Positions 37,996 to 51,613 of a stretch of DNA of 64,000 nt are shown in pieces. The notes under the pieces were generated by a model. That model saw only the letters and a list, made by a program, of their open reading frames with translations. It did no database searches and was not told where the DNA came from. The position numbers and the translations under genes were made by a program. The stretch is from NCBI GenBank assembly GCA_007844125.1, contig CM017561.1, forward strand, positions 19,037,513-19,101,512, written 5' to 3'. The stretch's first letter is position 1. Every line of letters begins with the position of its first letter. This DNA is from Sinonovacula constricta (taxonomy: Eukaryota > Mollusca > Bivalvia > Cardiida > Solecurtidae).

Positions 37996-40900
37996 CTAGC
38001 TAGTTCTAGCTTTCTAAATAGCCAATGTGCGGATTTTACGATGGATCTTTCACATCTATATCCACGTACGCATTATGAGGTGACAATATATGTGGACATC
38101 CGCACCCATCCGTGTGCGAACTCTAACACCAATGACTGGTCACTGGTCAAACTCTGGCTGAACCAAACCTGACCACACCATAACCAGTTACTAAGGCAAC
38201 CAGAGGCTTCCTGAAACGAGTTCACTTTAAAAATGGATGATAGCCAATTGTATGTAAAGCATTACATCTCATACAGTCTGTACAGCAAGTGACTATAATA
38301 TGGTATTTGTACATGTATATTGATACAATACATCATAAGTTCTGGGACTTGACTATAATGTAACCCCCACATTTTTATATTTGTTTTTTTTTGCTTTTTA
38401 TTCGTTTATATGTGACTATGTCATCTACTCATCTACACACGGAATATTTTGTACATGGTCGTGGTCGAAGACCTAAATTCAAATTTGCAGCATAGAACGA
38501 GGCATGTTGGTCAGCGGGGTGACCCAGAATTTATATATATATTATTAATCCTTACTTCGACCTAATCAGTCCGCAGACAAAATGTACTTTAAAAGCTTAA
38601 AGGCATCTCGAAAGGAATTTGGTATCCCACTGAGCCAGGCCCCCACATGCTATGACCAGACCTGCTAATTGCTGGTCATCACTGCAGGGAGTCTTTAGCC
38701 AACATAGTACTAATCTGTCACAGTAATACCTCTGATGGGTTAATGCAAAACTAAATTACCTGCAAGTATGGATGTGAGACAGTAGGCTAGTTTTACACAA
38801 AGCAACAAACATTATTGTTAGTGATAATGTGGGTTGTTTACTATATGATCCCTTACAAATTCTTTATTGCATTAATTATTAGGTGTCAATTTTGTAACTG
38901 CAAGATAATGTATTTATTTCATAGCTAAATATTTAATTTTGAAAATACATGAGAGATACAAGTTTTAGTATTCAAAATGACTCTGAAGGACATTATTCTG
39001 ACAATGAATGACTTTTTAAATTGCTTTTGTTAGAAACGTTTCGTTACATTTTACAAATCAAAATAAAATATAACTTTAAATATATATGAGAACTAAAAGA
39101 ATGAAAGAAATAACAAAATGTATAAGAAATAACAAAATCAACCAATAAAGTAAGAAAGAAAACAAATAAAGATTCAAATATATATATTGGATTGCGTAAT
39201 TGGTATATTCATAACTGTTTCCTTTACAACTTGTGAATGACTATGTTCAACCCCAATACATACACTTGGATCTTGAACAATACCTGTGTGACAGACACAT
39301 CGTTACAGACTGTGGCAGCCTGGCTTATCAGAAAACAGATGCCCTCACATGCTGGGTGGGGCAATAAATGGGGGGGGGGGGTCACTTATATAAGGCTTTT
39401 GAGATGCCTTTAAGTATTTTTTAAGCTCACATCGATGTGCTTTCACATTCTACCCTTTTACCTGGTTTGTGTGTTGGTGTGGGTGTGGGTGGGGGGATCC
39501 ATACCCGATGTTGGTACATTGCAGTAATATATATACAGATATACTGTCTTTGGTGGAAGGTATTAAATACTCAGTTCCCCAATGCTGACTATTTGAACTA
39601 GGATTATTGCCAAATATCGATCTGAACTGATTTAAGTTTGTTATAAAAATGACAAAGGCAACATGCATCTAAATCATATACTTTTGTAATTGAGATATTT
39701 GACAAAACAGTGATATTGCGCTTATTTCTGACGCACAAACATAAATGTTTTACACAAAGAGTTCCACTCTATTTTCCGATGTGTTATTTGGTCTCGCTAT
39801 TTCTCCAATAAAATATCGTCTGCATATTGGGGGACAAAAACACATTTTCTACAAACGTCACCATCACTATTTATGGTTTAATTATGGACAGATATCGAAT
39901 AGGCAGAAATCTGTTGCAACATTTTCCCTATGTTTAAGACTGAGACTATTCTTGGCAGCAGATGTCGGTGACGTCATTGTACTCTCGTATTTTGTTTAGA
40001 ATTAACTATCACGTTACCATGACGTATCGACGAAATCTACAGAAGTGTTGCCAGGTCCATTTGACGTCATTAGTCACTGATATATGATAAAATCTAACAA
40101 TTACAAACACCATTCTGTTGCTAAGACAAACCGTCGTTTTAAATTCATTAATTGGATTGTAATAAAAAATAATGGAGTAATTGAAAAAATGACATGAGAT
40201 ATTTGCCACTAAAGCAAAGTCATAATCGAAAAAGTTAAAACTAATGTAATAGAAAATATACATAAATTGAAAGTTAACACAACTGATGGCTTATATACTT
40301 TAATATGGACGTGTATGCCAAACTTTTAGAAAAGTCTTCATCCACTTTTAAAGTTATGATTATTTGTTCTTCTTAAATGGCATTATGGTGCCATTTTTAG
40401 AAATAAGAACACTCCAAAAATTACATTCTCTTTAGGAGAAGTGTTTGCTATTTTTTATTATTTGAAAAAAACATTTGACAAGACAAGCAAACATTTTACT
40501 TGACTGGCTTGACTCGAACAGGCTCAAATATGTAATTAATTGTTAAACATTAGAGTATATGGGGTGGGGGTGGGCTCATATATATGTACATGTATATACA
40601 TGAGTCGATTGTATTTATATTTTGAAAAATGATTAATTACCATTACAAACAATATTGAAACATTCTTTATCGGTTTATATGCTTTTCATAGTAAGTTTGG
40701 TTTCTATTGTAACAACTATTCAATGAAAATGTAGGTTAAATAGAGCTAGTGTCAACCAAAACAGGTAACTAAGGTGGCTGTCAATTCCGGTTATTATTTT
40801 AACAACTTTAAGTTTCCTAATTAAATGCGCATTATTTCATACAGATAATGCACTGTGTATACCATTCGCTAGCAATGCACATCACAAGTACAAAATGGTA

Positions 40901-42060
40901 ATGACTTACATAAATAATTTTCTGTATACGATATGCTTAATATAATGATAAAGCCTCATTTAAAATGTAGATGTTATATAAAGACAAGTTTACATTAAAT
41001 ATGCGACATGAGCGGACCTTGCTTAACTCTAATGTATTCTTTGCAAGTTATACTGCAAGTTTTACACAAGTCAAAGGCACGTCGTCAGTATGCCATCGAC
41101 ATGGCACTTTACCTTACAGAGAATACCCTTTGACTTTTTGCCCCTCCTTTTTATATCTACTGTCTACAACCCACTTTCATCTGCACCCACTTTCACCAGC
41201 GCCCAACATAGAATTGTCCGCCATTAATGTCAGCAGCTCGAAGTGCATCCCATTTGCAGCAGATGTTTTTTGTGACATTATTACATCCGCGGATAGATAA
41301 TGTTTTAGATAAGATATTTACGTCGTCAGTGCTTATGCCTGATGCATTTATCATACGATTAAGTGAAGAAGGGCATTGCATAAGTCAGTGTCGTGTAATC
41401 TGTGAATCAATGTCTGTACCATTAGAAACAGACAGATGTGTTCCAAACAGATCCAACATCTTACTGAATTGTTACATTCACATGGGAAGGCTTATTCTTT
41501 GTTATTTTCAACATCTTTACGACATCACAACATTCGTCAAAGACAAATTCATTCATAAACTTCTTTGACGTATATGCAACATTCCTCACCTATACAATAG
41601 ATATGGATCCGTTCGTATGACAGTAGACACTCTTTTCATAATTCATGGTTACTGCACAACCAGATAAAAAGCTAGAGAAAAACAACACATATCAATAAAT
41701 GTATCACACATGGCTGCTGCACTTCCAATGACTTTAGTCACAGACTGAAGTCACAGATTCCATCAGAACACCTCTTCTGTTTTCACTTTCAGAACAACCG
41801 AGATGTTTCGCGCGATTAATGAAATTCTTCAGACATCCCCCGCACTATCGAAACAGTCTTTTGGGTGGCAATTACCCAGTTTATTTATCTGTCTATTCTT
41901 TAAAGGTTACACGACAATAATGGATGTTCTCATTTTCGTGGAATATTGGTTATGGGAAAATATATAGTCTATAAAGGTTACACTGCACTAAATGAATGTC
42001 CTATTCCTACAGATTTTAGGCAAATATCTTTTTCTTAAAGGTAATGCGGCATTTAATGAA
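37996..42060. other. Non-coding stretch with G-rich runs
   Basis: A 12-base poly-G lies at 39370-39381, and a GGTGTGGGTGTGGGTGGGGGG run (about 39476-39496) has weak G-quadruplex potential. Frames at 40971-41300 and 41227-41568 (plus) are unrecognised. TGACGTCA occurs at 39969-39976. No gene could be supported. Confidence 0.5.
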
Positions 42061-42073
42061 TTGATTCGTGGGA

Positions 42074-43090
<1,017 letters not shown>

Positions 43091-43091
43091 T

Positions 43092-43094
<3 letters not shown>

Positions 43095-43186
<92 letters not shown>

Positions 43187-43202
43187 TATATTATATTATA
43201 TT
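43095..43202. repeat. (TA)n tract followed by (TTATA)n
   Basis: An 86-base clean TA run (43095-43180) passes into four TTATA units (43181-43202), a unit change that suggests slippage-driven evolution at the edge of the tract. Confidence 0.95.
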
Positions 43203-45216
43203 TTACCAGATTGAATATTAATATGCGTGCGCATTTAATTCAAAATAATAAATGTTAAGTGTGTGAAAACAAACACACAGCTTTGCACCAAACACTTAAA
43301 AGTATATAATTGTGGTAAGCAAGCGACAAACCTTTTCTGACAAACATTGTAGATTACAGTGATTAAGTATAATGCCACGAATTTATCTTGTTTCAGGCAA
43401 TGATAGCCTTTAGGTCCCCTAAGCATGGCAGTTTCATAGTAAGGACAAAAACAGAGAAGACAAATAAAGCAGTTGGCCGAATGCTGACAACAATCGTCAT
43501 TTATTAAACTGTTGTCTCGTTTGGTCCCACGTTTATTTCGTAGGCCTGCCTTAAATGTAACGTACGCGCACTTTTCGTCCCTGATCACATACGTATGCGG
43601 GATGTATAGAGCCCGCTGTTGCAGCTGTGAATGTATTCAACTGTCGACCTTAGATGGGATGAACGTGTCCTATAAGTGGACAAATGATAACACCACTACG
43701 TGGAAATGGCTGGAAACCAATTAATTATAGGCGGACAACACACTGCTATACCATTTAAGGTATATTGTCACGAAAATGACATTTTGCAATTCTATACACT
43801 ATATGTTTGTAGACGCAAGCTGACAATAAAACAAGCCAGTGTGTTAAATTATTCATTGTTGAATTGTGTGCACTAAAAGTTTTATTCATAAGCTTTGAGT
43901 TTTACGTCAAATGAAGACAGAAAGTTGAAGAGAACATGCTCGGGGTTTGCCCACATACCACACGATTTGTGGACAGGTTACACCAAATGTGATGCATGAT
44001 CATATTTGCTGCATTGTGTTCCACCAGAAAACAACATGTATCAAAACACCTATGCCGGTGTAATTATCATGTTTCCCGAACGGAAATATACCAATCTACA
44101 ACAGTTAAGTCAGCATGACATTCGACTGCAAACTCTTAAGCAAATTAAAAATAATTTTCTTGTATGTCATTTAGTTGCATAAGACTATTTACGTAGTATT
44201 CCTGTATACAGCGGGGGTTCAATGGCTCGGGTCCTGAACAAGACATTCCCCATATATGTACAAAGAGCTGGCGGTGCAATGGTTCGAATCATCGATGGTT
44301 AAACCTCAGTGTTCAAACGTTAAACAAGTAAAGCCACCATTTCCTCCATCTCAGCTTGTTCGGGTAACTGTTGATCGACAAAGTGACATATGAAGTGGGG
44401 ACAGAGAGTTGGATAGTTGCATAATTGCGTCTTCCTTGCATGCTTTCTAAAAGGAAAACAGATCACACATTAAAGCGACTAGATCACAGTCGGTAAAATT
44501 TTCATTTTTTTTTAATTTTAAAAAAACAACAAAAACGCCAAAAAGCCGAAGCCTTCCCCCGGCTCCTCCACATACACATGTTGAAGAATGGATTCAAATA
44601 TTAATCTGATCACTGGATTAAAAATGTAAACAAAAGTCCATTTAGAAGATCGTGCTGTCTTGGGTTGGAAGGATTAAAAGCGTCGCGACGCTTTTCAACT
44701 ATTTTAGCCGTTTTAAATAAATAGAAGACAACGCAAGTATCGGAACTGCCTAAAATCCTGAGTATCGTAAATAAACACGACAGCAATGAGCATCAAACGT
44801 CGACGTCCTGTTCAACGATGGGTAATATTTCTGCTTAGCGATAAAAAGACCAGGAAACAGCAAAAAAGAATTGTTATTAAAAGATAATGTCGTCAAATGT
44901 TCATGTCTTAAAATTATTTGCAGCAACGAATTGACTTTAAACGCAGGGGGGAAATCGCACAGGAAATGCAATAAGTGGCAGCTTCTAAAACTTTCGTTTT
45001 AAAAGGACGTTTTGACATGAGACTGGGTAAAAAAACCCACAAAAAACCCACAAAAACAAAAAACACCACCACCACAACAACAATTCTGTAAAGTCCCAGT
45101 ATGTTCGTAAGTGATCGTGAATCTTCCACTTTTCATGCAGATCACGTGCCTTTAAGAGGACAGTTAACGCTAACAACAACTTTCACAATATTTCTGAATG
45201 GCAGTCAAAAACAAGA
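43203..45216. other. AT-rich non-coding stretch, one weak tRNA-like site
   Basis: GGTTCGAATCA at 44281-44291 is B-box-like, with TGGCTCGGGTCCTG (44224-44237) as a possible A box. The spacing is longer than in a tRNA and no cloverleaf forms, so a decayed tRNA-derived repeat is the most I would claim. The 117-codon minus-strand frame at 43235-43588 is unrecognised. Confidence 0.35.
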
Positions 45217-45265
45217 ATTCATATATATATATGTATTCATGCCATTCATATATATATGTATTCAC
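45217..45265. repeat. Imperfect tandem of ATTCATATATATATGTATTCA
   Basis: Two copies of a 23-27 base unit made of ATTCA-flanked TATA runs; each unit is itself near-palindromic. Confidence 0.7.
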
Positions 45266-45284
45266 TATTCAGTGATAAATTCTA

Positions 45285-45524
45285 TTGGTTGTTACTAGTT
45301 ACATTGATCTTGATAAATATGAAACAAACATCTTGTCTGAATACCCATTTAGAGAAATACCTGTATTATTTTTCACTTTCGACGACATTTTGGAAGAACA
45401 ACAGAAACTCAAATCCACGTGGTCACAGGTGACAGTAGACAGTAGAGGACGGGGACTTAACCCACTCGTTCACCCTCAGGTAATATCACTTGATGAGTTA
45501 TTATATTTTGTTAAAAGCCAATAA
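45285..45524 (+). CDS. Unrecognised 79-codon open frame
   Basis: A frame starting at a TTG-type start (no ATG) with a charged, protein-like composition (residues 8-40 rich in Asp, Glu and aromatic residues). It crosses a CAG|GTAATA word at about 45477-45485 that resembles a splice donor, so an exon ending there is conceivable. No domain is known to me and no partner exon was found. Confidence 0.13.
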   Translation: MVVTSYIDLDKYETNILSEYPFREIPVLFFTFDDILEEQQKLKSTWSQVTVDSRGRGLNPLVHPQVISLDELLYFVKSQ

Positions 45525-45672
45525 GTGTTCTTGTCTTATCACATTACATGTGCGCTTATAAGTGACAAGACCACTGCGAATCAGTAAATAGTGCCTATGC
45601 TGACATGACAGTTTCTAGTGAGAAATGGAAACTGGCTGACCAGGATCTACACACTCTGCAGTTGTTTGACAA

Positions 45673-45706
45673 TTTCACGCTTAGTCTAGTTTCACGCTTA
45701 GTCTAG
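45673..45706. repeat. 17-bp tandem duplication TTTCACGCTTAGTCTAG
   Basis: Two exact adjacent copies (45673-45689, 45690-45706). Confidence 0.9.
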
Positions 45707-46865
45707 AGTGTTACTGGTTGTACCGTGACCATTATGAACAACTTTGGACATGTAGCTAAAGCACGTATGTAAAATTAATTTTGGTATCATAGCTTAATTG
45801 ATTGTTACAAAATAAGTTGGATCGGAATCAGCAAATATGTGTAAATCGATGAAAACGAGGGAAATGGCCGCTTTAGAAAAAAACAGACCGGGATGAGCAT
45901 ATCTAAAGAAATCAGAATGTCAAAGTTTAAGGCGTAGAAACGGTTGCTAAGGGATACAAGGATATAGCAACAAAAACTTCATTTAACGCACAATTGAACT
46001 TCAAATATTTATAATTAAAAACAACAACGTGAATTGCCCTTGCATAACTTGATTTAGTTAGTAAAATTATACTTAATGACTTTGTATTGTTCTTCAGAAG
46101 ACTTAGGTATTAACAACATTGAGTATAAAGGCATCAGAACCTGTGATAAACAAAAGATTACATTAGGTATGAAAAAATATAATTGAGTTAAATGATTTTC
46201 GTTGTATTAAAGAAGAAGAAAATCACATCCCACAATGGATGTAGTGTTGAGTATTAGATTATCTGCACAAATGGGAAACAAGGTCATGTGACTTACTCCA
46301 TTTCTGTTCTGTTCATATTACTGTGCCCGCAGTCAATTTGCAACGTGACGATGCAGGTTTGACGAAATAACCGTCTTCATGTTTAATAATGAATAGATGT
46401 CGTTAGCCGTAATTGCAAATGAAGCATGAACAATATCAACACGGGTTGTCAAAGGTAAATCGACATCCTGATTAATGTCTGTGTCGTCACAATTGTTATA
46501 ATCAAAGTGCATGGTAGATAATGTAATTATGAATAATGCATTAATCATGTTTTACAAATTAAGTGAGCAGATATAATTTTCAAAGGCCTTAGCCAGAAAC
46601 ATAACCCAGACATTGCTTATAAGTTGTCCAAAATCTAGAACAATAACCTCTCCCGTTTGGCCACCATGTTTTGTCGGTGGCCATAATTGCTCATTGATCC
46701 CTTTTATCCCCCAAGATAAATGCATGCATATTAACTATCACATTTAACACATGTCCAGGGTCCTTCCATCTAAGAAAATGTAAACCATACCCGCCTAACT
46801 GATCGTCTATTTACTAGCGTGTACGCCAAATCAATGTGTTTTGTATATTTTGAAAGCTCATCATA
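45707..46865. other. AT-rich non-coding stretch
   Basis: Nothing recognisable on either strand; frames are short. Confidence 0.55.
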
Positions 46866-46879
46866 GACAGTCAAACATG

Positions 46880-47040
46880 CAGAACAAACACTGCCTCTCA
46901 TGGTCTAGTGGCAGTCCTCCCTGAGATAGGTTGACCCTTTCTCCCATTGTCCGAAGTTCGGAAATGAACTTCTCAATGCACGACTAACGGCGGTCATTCA
47001 CCGGCCTAGGTCAAGAGTAAATGACCCCAGATGACTCCCT
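46880..47040 (+). mobile_element. Possible decayed tRNA-derived repeat
   Basis: CTCTCATGGTCTAGTGGCAG (about 46897-46916) is a good tRNA A-box region. A clear B box is missing (TCCGAAGTTCGGAAATGAAC at the expected distance is only vaguely similar), and the following 100 bases are GC-richer than the flanks. It is a single copy in this window, so it cannot be confirmed here. Confidence 0.3.
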
Positions 47041-50000
47041 GGCACAAGGAAGCTCAGTGAAAAAGTTAAGAAAAAGAAAGGGATCTATGCGGCCCTGCAT
47101 TAATATACATGTATTCACATACCAGTTTGTGCATTTGCACTTGTTTAGAATGTTATAAAAGTGATGATATTTAATCTTATGTTCTATTAGATTAGGTCCA
47201 ACCCAATACATGTTTATCTTTCTTCTGTTAATTTTTTGATAACTATTTTAACGTATTACATTGATTTCTAATTTTTTTAGCCAATCGAAGATTAAAACCT
47301 TGAAATAGTTGATGACTTGAGGACTTTATTCTTATTTATTGAGGTCAACCAAGTAAGCGATTTCCACGTTCACTATCAATTGAGAAAATAATACACGAAT
47401 TGTCACAGACATCATTTAAATTACCTTGTGTACATTATGTTGTATACAAATTCACTGTGTACATGGTGTATAGCCAGTGCTATGTTCATTTGCAGTATTG
47501 AACAATATTTAAAAATAAAGCACCACAAAACATGGAATATTCTTGAGACATTCAACCGTCTTGTAGCAGTAAGCACTCTTCAACTCTTCAAACATTTGTC
47601 ATTCTTTTAACACAGAACACTGTTCAAACAATGAACGCTCAGAAACATTAAGGCAATTGTCAATTTAAACGTTCACAAAATGAAAACATACCCCAATGTT
47701 GCACTCCTTGCATTCCGTTGATTTTGTCATGTTACTGACAGAAGCAATGCACATTTGATGGATTATAGAGATTTTAAAATTTCATTTAATGATTCAAATC
47801 GTGAAGAAAATAATTAAAATAGGTTTACCAAAATGAAAAACAACAACACAATAATATGTGAAATAAATAATTACCCGTCTGTAGTTTAAGATCAAGGTCA
47901 CAATCAAACTGTTAGTTCTGTTTATAACACATGTCGAATGTGACGCTGCGTCTGTACTCAAAACAATACATTGACGTAGACAATGAAAATGAAGAAAATA
48001 TATGTACACATATTAACAAAAGATCATTTAAAAGCCTCTCTTTACGGATAAGGTCGTATAGCAGCAGTTGCCCAATGGGTCAATGTCATTGCCTTCATTG
48101 TATTTCATTTACATGTGTACCTTATAATTATTCTCCCATTTTCGATTCCAGACAGAGACCAAGTTTGAGTGATAATAACATTGTTATGGAAGTGTACCAT
48201 AGTAATCATCCAAAAAACGGCAAAATAGCAAAACTATTCTAAAAGTACCACACATGAAAAGAGGCATCACCACTTACTAAATGTGCCGCAACTTATTGTA
48301 TTGTAAATAACTTACAGTGTTCCAAAGAAAGCAGTAAAATTAACTTACAACTGCGGAATATAACTTGAAATGTTCTCACTGGCTGTTTAGATTTATCAGG
48401 ATTAAGCTACAGGCAAGAACGTGACACCCACGCTTAGCGTGCCATTCCCGGCCGACACGTGGCAATGAAATAATCATTAATTGTTTGGGAATCCATTCAA
48501 TGTGGCAGCAGCCATTGCAATAATATCAATCTTGCTATGAAACATCCAGTATCCGTCCCAGGTAGACAGAAGTTAAGATTTTCTTAGAATAATGTCTTGA
48601 AAACAACTTGTATACATGACACGTTCACACCAATCATACTAGAAAACTGTGTACTAGAAAATGAGTATATGTATACACTTGGTAATATTCAGGCGAACGA
48701 AAGTTTGATAGTCAGTGAAATAATTGTTAAACTGTATAATAAATACGGAGATCTAACATATAAATATATAAAATATAATTGTTTTAAAGACAAATATAGG
48801 CGTATGAATACTACCATTGTCATAGTCAGCGATTGTGTATTGGCCTGGACGATCATAGAGTGCGACTATTTAAATAAACAGATCGCAAAAAAACACACAA
48901 TTTTTTACCATAAGCTTTAAATCGGTAAGATGAAAAATCTAAAATCGAGGAGGATCATATTCAAAACCTTTTTGGGAAATAACGTGAAAGTATCAGAATT
49001 TAAATCTTCGACTTGTTTTTGAAATCTACAATAAGCAGCAACGTGTGGGCTAGCTATTATTCGAAAGTGACGTGTACATGATGCGTCATCATTTTAAGAA
49101 CTTACCACACAGGTAACACAGGTCACAGGTTAATAATGCTTTCGTAACTTATCGGAACATTCCGGGATTTTGCCGAAATCATTTAAATTTATATGATTAG
49201 ACATTGCTAAAACAGTACGTTAATTTTATGAACAGTTTTGTAAGTGTCTCATTGGAAATAATAATAATAACAACTATGGATAGCCGGCCACCTATAATAT
49301 AAAAATGAAACCTTATTAGCACTTTATCTAATCCTTTTATAACTTGTACGCAATTTTTATGTGCCTTATAAAAAGATGTCGTGGTGTTTTCTGCTATACC
49401 ATGGACTAAACAGCAGAAAAGAATAAGACCAGGAAAATCAACAGTGATTCTATGGATACTTTTTGGCGTTTCCATCATCGAGACCACTTATACAAAAAAG
49501 CACAATTAAATTAAAATCAGCATTTACACCTGCACCTGTCTACAATCCTTTAAGGTCGATAGCATTTAAAGGTCAGCAAGAATGATGTGCATTGATTTTA
49601 AAGGCTTTACCTCACTCGGGATTACAAGGCTAATCTTTTGATCAGTGATCGAACATGCATGCCAAGTGATGTGCTCGCATCTGCTTCTTTTTCATTCGAT
49701 TGTAACACGACATAAACTCTAGTCCACGTCTTTCTTATCGGAGGTTCGATTATACTTTAGACGGAACTGACATCAAATATTCATAAAGGAACAATGTCAA
49801 GAGTACTCGAATGAAGTGGGGTCGCATGGGTTGTGGCGCAAATTTGGCGCCAGTGTTTCTTACGTTTGTTTTGGTCATCACGTGAAACAGATTGTTGTTA
49901 CTGGTCAAATAAATCAAACCTGACAGTGAACTTGAGGGACCATGATCAACAAATGTGCATCAAGCGTGGTATTTTATAACATGGTATTTTGTAATGGAAT

Positions 50001-50300
50001 GTGGAGGCGAATAATTTTTACAGGTGTGTGATGTCTAATATCAGAAATAAAATCTGATTAAAGCAAGCTACAAGTCTACAGAAAATACACTTTCCGCTGC
50101 AAATAGATATGAAGTGGTAAATAAAATTGTACTATGTTTCCGGAAGATATATTTTCAAGCCAGACAAATTTAAATTAAAGGCTGACAATTCGATTAGACA
50201 AACATTAATTTCATTGAATATTGTTCATTATTTAATGAATGCTCTATGTATGTGATTAAAAAAAATCTCTGCCATTTTCTAAATCAAATAAGTTAAATCC
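47041..50300. other. AT-rich non-coding stretch
   Basis: Several 60-107-codon frames occur (47931-48242 plus, 48597-48920 plus, 49197-49487 minus) without any motif I know. The minus-strand one has a hydrophobic GLILFCCLVHGI stretch resembling a signal peptide, but nothing supports it as an exon. Confidence 0.45.
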
Positions 50301-50308
50301 GCCAAAGA

Positions 50309-50590
50309 CTGATAAACGCGTTCAGTGAAATGTGTGCTCTATATGGACCGACCAGTAATGACTGTAATCATGGCTGTGTGTTTTATGAACAGCTGAAAAC
50401 GGTTGAAAACGAAGTGTTAGAACTCGATGATATTGAGACAAATTCATCACTGGACAGATGCCCAAATAGCTCCAGGGATGAGGAAGTGCAGAAGGTATCT
50501 CAGACAGTCGCGTGGGAGAACATTTTTAAAAAAAAGCATTTTTCTCACTCGCAAAGAACTAGCTGCAATAGGCCATTTTTATACGGCTAG
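50309..50590 (+). CDS. Unrecognised open frame with a weak endonuclease-like motif
   Basis: The frame is open from just after a stop near 50289. From the ATG at 50330 it reads MCALYGPTSND, then VFYEQL, similar to the Y-(A/G)-P-x-x-x-(D/N) motif followed by F-x-x-L in the apurinic-type endonuclease of LINEs. The remainder (acidic, then Lys/Arg/His-rich) does not resemble that domain, and an overlapping frame (50427-50633) is also open. This is a resemblance of one motif only; a decayed retroelement or chance is equally possible. Confidence 0.18.
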   Translation: MINAFSEMCALYGPTSNDCNHGCVFYEQLKTVENEVLELDDIETNSSLDRCPNSSRDEEVQKVSQTVAWENIFKKKHFSHSQRTSCNRPFLYG

Positions 50591-50639
50591 TTTTATCCTT
50601 AACGGAACAGCTTCTAGTCGAAGTTTCATTTGACGTTCA

Positions 50640-51460
50640 CTGTGAAAGAAAATGAAAAAAAAAAAAAGAATTTGGTTTTAGACTTTAATTAAGAGGACAA
50701 ATTAAATAGGCTTTCTCATAACGTATAAAGATAATAACTAATGACAGTTGTACATATTGTATTTGACCTTTTATGACTTTTTAATGGCGATTTGAAAATG
50801 AGCATTCTACGAATTTTAACGGATCTTAGCCAACAATTAGCGTAAAATTATAATATTTAAAAATATCATGCCTTCAGTCTATGCCACTTTTTTATGCGGG
50901 AAAATGTCTTACGCCATTTATAACCATTGCTTTGGTGGCGCTTACCTTTTGCCTTAAACATATTGTGTTTTTGGTTGAGGTAAAAACTTAAGTAGAACGA
51001 TGACTATCATCGCTTAACTGTCTCTTGTGAAAAAATATATAACACTATAAGGAAGTCACTGCGGTTGAGCATGAACCGCTAAACGAAGTGAAGAGATTGA
51101 TCAGCCAGAAAACAGTATTTTGCCAAACAATTAATCAAAATGACTTAAAACAGCTCATTCTGTGTATTTTTCCTTCGCATTGACCACAAATCGTTGTAAA
51201 CAACCGCATGTGATCACGTGATAATCAGTCCCGTAATTGAATTGTCGTGAAGCAAATAAATGTTTCTGTAGCCTGTGACATTTTAAACACATTTTATCAC
51301 TATTTGCTAGGAAACTTTATTTCTGTTTTGTTAGTGGTGCCGTTTGGGTAAGTATTCGAACGTTTGAAAATAAAATCATGTTCTTATCATGGTCTTCCGC
51401 GATTTTTGTAACTGAGATCCACTTTTTACCAACAATTAATAAATACATAAATAAATAAAT
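50640..51460. other. AT-rich non-coding stretch
   Basis: A short poly-A run (about 50652-50667) is followed by sequence with no gene or repeat that I recognise. Confidence 0.5.
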
Positions 51461-51480
51461 GATGATGATGATGATGATGA
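51448..51480. repeat. (AAAT)n then (ATG)n microsatellite
   Basis: AAATA-type units pass into seven ATG units at 51459-51480. Confidence 0.85.
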
Positions 51481-51497
51481 TAATTATAAAAGAAAAA

Positions 51498-51613
51498 CTA
51501 CTATTACTACAACAACAACAACAAGAACTACTACTACTACTACTACTACTACTACAACTACTACTACTACTACTACTACGACTACAACTACTACCACTAC
51601 TACTATTACTATT
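51498..51613. repeat. (ACT)n/(AAC)n microsatellite, about 115 bases
   Basis: ACT units with embedded AAC blocks and single substitutions (ACG, ACC, ATT). The poly-Leu and Gln peptide across it is an artefact. Confidence 0.9.

Noticed and set aside
41227..41568. 113-codon plus-strand frame as a gene
   Set aside because: No motif, overlaps another frame (40971-41300), ordinary AT-rich composition; length alone is within what chance can give in 64 kb.
43235..43588. 117-codon minus-strand frame, Cys-rich
   Set aside because: The cysteines have no regular spacing and no domain is recognisable.
49197..49487. Minus-strand frame with a signal-peptide-like hydrophobic stretch
   Set aside because: Only one weak feature; no splice partner, cysteine pattern or domain supports a secreted protein.
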